This document shows, piece by piece, positions 7,369 through 8,346 of a stretch of DNA of 8,346 nt. The notes under the pieces were generated by a model. It had not been told where the DNA came from. It worked only from the letters and a program-made list of their open reading frames with translations, and ran no database searches. Within the stretch, counting starts at the first letter, position 1. Each line of letters begins with the position of its first letter. The translations under genes were made by a program, and so were the position numbers. Source of the stretch: an uncultured Bacilli bacterium (GTDB lineage: Bacteria; Bacillota_I; Bacilli_A; RFN20; CAG-826); NCBI GenBank assembly GCA_944358755.1, contig CALVRY010000046.1, forward strand, positions 1-8,346, in the 5' to 3' direction.

Positions 7369-7480
7369 AAAAGTAGCACTTTTTGAAAAAATTCTTAGAA
7401 AAAATGCAAAAAATATATATTTTCTTTAAAATCTCTAGGAAAAAATAAAAAAAGTACATATTTTTGAAGATTTTCTTAGG
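7359..7480. repeat. Three-unit, about 40-bp A-rich tandem repeat at the 3' end of the M50-like gene
   Basis: Three successive units of 40, 41 and 41 bases (7359-7398, 7399-7439, 7440-7480) share the plan A6-T, A-tract, TA, T-tract, then CTTAG or CTCTAGG. Units one and three are close to identical over their length, with about 34 of 41 columns matching by eye and a one-base gap. The middle unit is more diverged, at about 27 of 41 with unit three. The TAG landmark recurs at 7396, 7436 and 7477. The first unit contains the stop codon of the M50-like gene (7366-7368), so the repeat begins within coding sequence. Confidence 0.6.
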
Positions 7481-7498
7481 AAAAATTATCAATTTTCC
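7479..7498. repeat. Short inverted repeat before the terminator
   Basis: GGAAAAATT (7479-7487) faces AATTTTCC (7491-7498) across three bases, with one bulged A. It would form a weak hairpin of 8 pairs just upstream of the main terminator. There is no T-run after it, so it is not a terminator on its own. It could help protect the 3' end of the transcript, or be chance in AT-rich DNA. Confidence 0.35.
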
Positions 7499-7506
7499 AA
7501 AAATTA

Positions 7507-7542
7507 AAAACCCGTATCATGAGTTTTAAAGATACGGGTTTT
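7507..7542. terminator. Bidirectional rho-independent terminator between convergent genes
   Basis: A perfect 12-bp stem, AAAACCCGTATC (7507-7518) with GATACGGGTTTT (7531-7542), encloses a 12-base loop. On the plus strand it ends in TTTT followed by ATTTTAATATTTT. On the minus strand the mirrored stem also runs into a T-rich stretch (complement of 7501-7510). It sits 138 bases after the stop of the M50-like gene and 17 bases after the stop of mscL, so it can end both transcripts. Confidence 0.93.
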
Positions 7543-7559
7543 ATTTTAATATTTTACTT

Positions 7560-8216
7560 TTATTTACTTTCTTTATTTTTGAGTAAGTCTTTAATTTCTA
7601 ATAAAACATCAAGTTCGGTTGGTTGTGGAACAACCGGATTTTCCTTTTTTGGTTGAGGTCTTTCCTCTGGATGTTTTTCGTAGTATTCTTCAAGGGCAGC
7701 TTTTTTAATAGCGTCACGTTTTGCTTTGAGTGTCGCAAAGACTTTAATAATAACAAATAAAGTTAAAGCGATAATTAAGAAACTGATAATTGCATTAATA
7801 AATGTTCCCCAATCAATTACTGCAGCACTGTTAGCAACATAAGTTGTGCCATGTAATGTGTATTGATTTAAAATTTCAGTTTTTGTTGCTTGAATAACGG
7901 CATCTTCAACTTCAGCTCCATAATTTTTGATAGCTAGTGCTTCAGCGAGACCTTGCAATTCACTGCTTTCAAATGATTGACCAATACCAGCCATACCTTG
8001 TTGTGAAGCGGATAATGCAGGAAGGATTGTAATAAGTCCTTTTAAACCTCCTGGAACTCCCCATGTGCAAACACTTAATAAGATATTGACTAATGCTGTA
8101 ACGATTGCACTAAATGCACCACCGATAACAACACCAACGGCCATATCAAGTACGTTTCCTCTAGAAATGAAAACTTTAAATTCTTTCCAGAGTTTAAATT
8201 CTCTTTTCTTTTTCAT
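7560..8216 (-). CDS. mscL: Large-conductance mechanosensitive channel MscL, long-loop form
   Basis: The product is a homo-oligomeric membrane pore that opens under membrane tension to release solutes in hypo-osmotic shock. The N-terminal amphipathic helix and first membrane segment carry the MscL signature: FKVFISRGNVLDMAVGVVIG (13-32) and on to about 46. The second segment begins near DWGTFINAIISFLIIALTLF (135-154) and runs to about 160. The C-terminal bundle helix TELDVLLEIKDLLK (200-213) is well conserved. At 218 aa it is much longer than the usual 120-150. The excess lies mainly in the extracellular loop (about 47-134), which has a GVPGGLKGL stretch and a poorly conserved helical part, and partly in a Pro/Lys-rich linker (about 180-199). 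The start is supported by AAAGGAG (8229-8223) 6 bases upstream. It is convergent to the M50-like gene and appears monocistronic within this window. Confidence 0.93.
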   Translation of the reverse strand: MKKKREFKLWKEFKVFISRGNVLDMAVGVVIGGAFSAIVTALVNILLSVCTWGVPGGLKGLITILPALSASQQGMAGIGQSFESSELQGLAEALAIKNYGAEVEDAVIQATKTEILNQYTLHGTTYVANSAAVIDWGTFINAIISFLIIALTLFVIIKVFATLKAKRDAIKKAALEEYYEKHPEERPQPKKENPVVPQPTELDVLLEIKDLLKNKESK

Positions 8217-8222
8217 ATATTT

Positions 8223-8229
8223 CTCCTTT
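8223..8229 (-). promoter_or_regulatory. Ribosome binding site of mscL
   Basis: Read on the minus strand this is AAAGGAG, with 6 bases (AATATA) before the ATG whose complement is at 8214-8216. It confirms the annotated mscL start. Confidence 0.8.
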
Positions 8230-8238
8230 ACGTTTGAT

Positions 8239-8266
8239 ATTTTATATTATTGAAAGACAAAAACAA
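8239..8266 (-). promoter_or_regulatory. Candidate mscL promoter
   Basis: On the minus strand, TTGTTT (8266-8261) and TAAAAT (8244-8239) are 16 bp apart and give 3 of 6 and 5 of 6 matches to the sigma-A boxes. An overlapping TATAAA (8246-8241) is an alternative -10 box. The -35 and spacer lie in a hexamer repeat, CAAAAA on the plus strand at 8258-8274. The call is weak on the -35 side. Confidence 0.4.
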
Positions 8267-8346
8267 AAACAAACTTTATTTAGTTGTCATTTAGAGATAA
8301 ACCTCTTTTTTGAAATAAAAGAATAATGTTATATTTCTGCGATTTA

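Noticed and set aside
7359..7480. The 40-bp repeat considered as a CRISPR array
   Set aside because: The units abut with no spacers of unrelated sequence, are degenerate and A-rich, and no cas gene is present.
8065..8253. Plus-strand open frame of 62 codons opposite the start of mscL
   Set aside because: It is the complement of the conserved MscL N-terminal region and its ribosome binding site. The MscL assignment is strong.
8293..8311. AGAG/CTCT stem followed by five T on the plus strand, terminator-like
   Set aside because: The stem is only 4 bp with a 6-base loop, far weaker than the true terminator at 7507-7542, and no plus-strand gene ends just before it.

Overview
This is an AT-rich window with the standard genetic code: Trp is TGG throughout the predicted proteins and no reading frame needs TGA to be read as Trp. 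Strong AGGAGG-type ribosome binding sites, short intergenic gaps, A/T-ended codons and the protein families present point to a low-GC Gram-positive bacterium. A Bacillota or Mycoplasmatota-like lineage such as a gut-associated uncultured Bacilli/Erysipelotrichales/RF39-type organism would fit, but the sequence does not allow a species call.

Layout. Positions 1-186 hold a promoter region. A near-consensus promoter (TTTACA, 17 bp, TATAAA) has a perfect 13-bp palindrome lying on its -35 box. It drives a tight three-gene cluster. The first gene is a 946-aa MacB-type ABC transporter with ATPase and permease fused and a very large extracellular domain (187-3027). The second is a P-type cation ATPase of the CtpE/YfgQ-like kind (3029-5494). 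The third is a TetR/AcrR repressor whose start codon overlaps the stop codon of the ATPase gene (5494-6030). The TetR protein is the obvious candidate to bind the palindrome and control all three genes, so the cluster reads as an autoregulated membrane transport or envelope-stress module. Its substrates and inducer are unknown.

After a 90-base gap with small inverted repeats comes a 415-aa membrane protein (6121-7368). It looks like a degenerate site-2 (M50) protease: the first zinc-binding His of HExxH is Met, while the distal NDG aspartate is kept. A helical soluble C-terminal half follows. Its stop codon lies in the first unit of a roughly 40-bp, three-unit A-rich tandem repeat (7359-7480). 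A strong bidirectional rho-independent terminator (7507-7542) then separates it from the convergent gene.

The minus-strand gene at 7560-8216 encodes an MscL mechanosensitive channel with an unusually long extracellular loop and a conserved C-terminal bundle helix. Its ribosome binding site and a candidate promoter lie in 8217-8266. The last 80 bases hold no gene I can support.

No tRNA, rRNA, CRISPR array, insertion sequence or phage gene is visible. The most interesting points are the ABC/P-type ATPase/TetR cluster with its candidate operator, the pseudoprotease-like M50 relative, and the tandem repeat at the 3' end of that gene.
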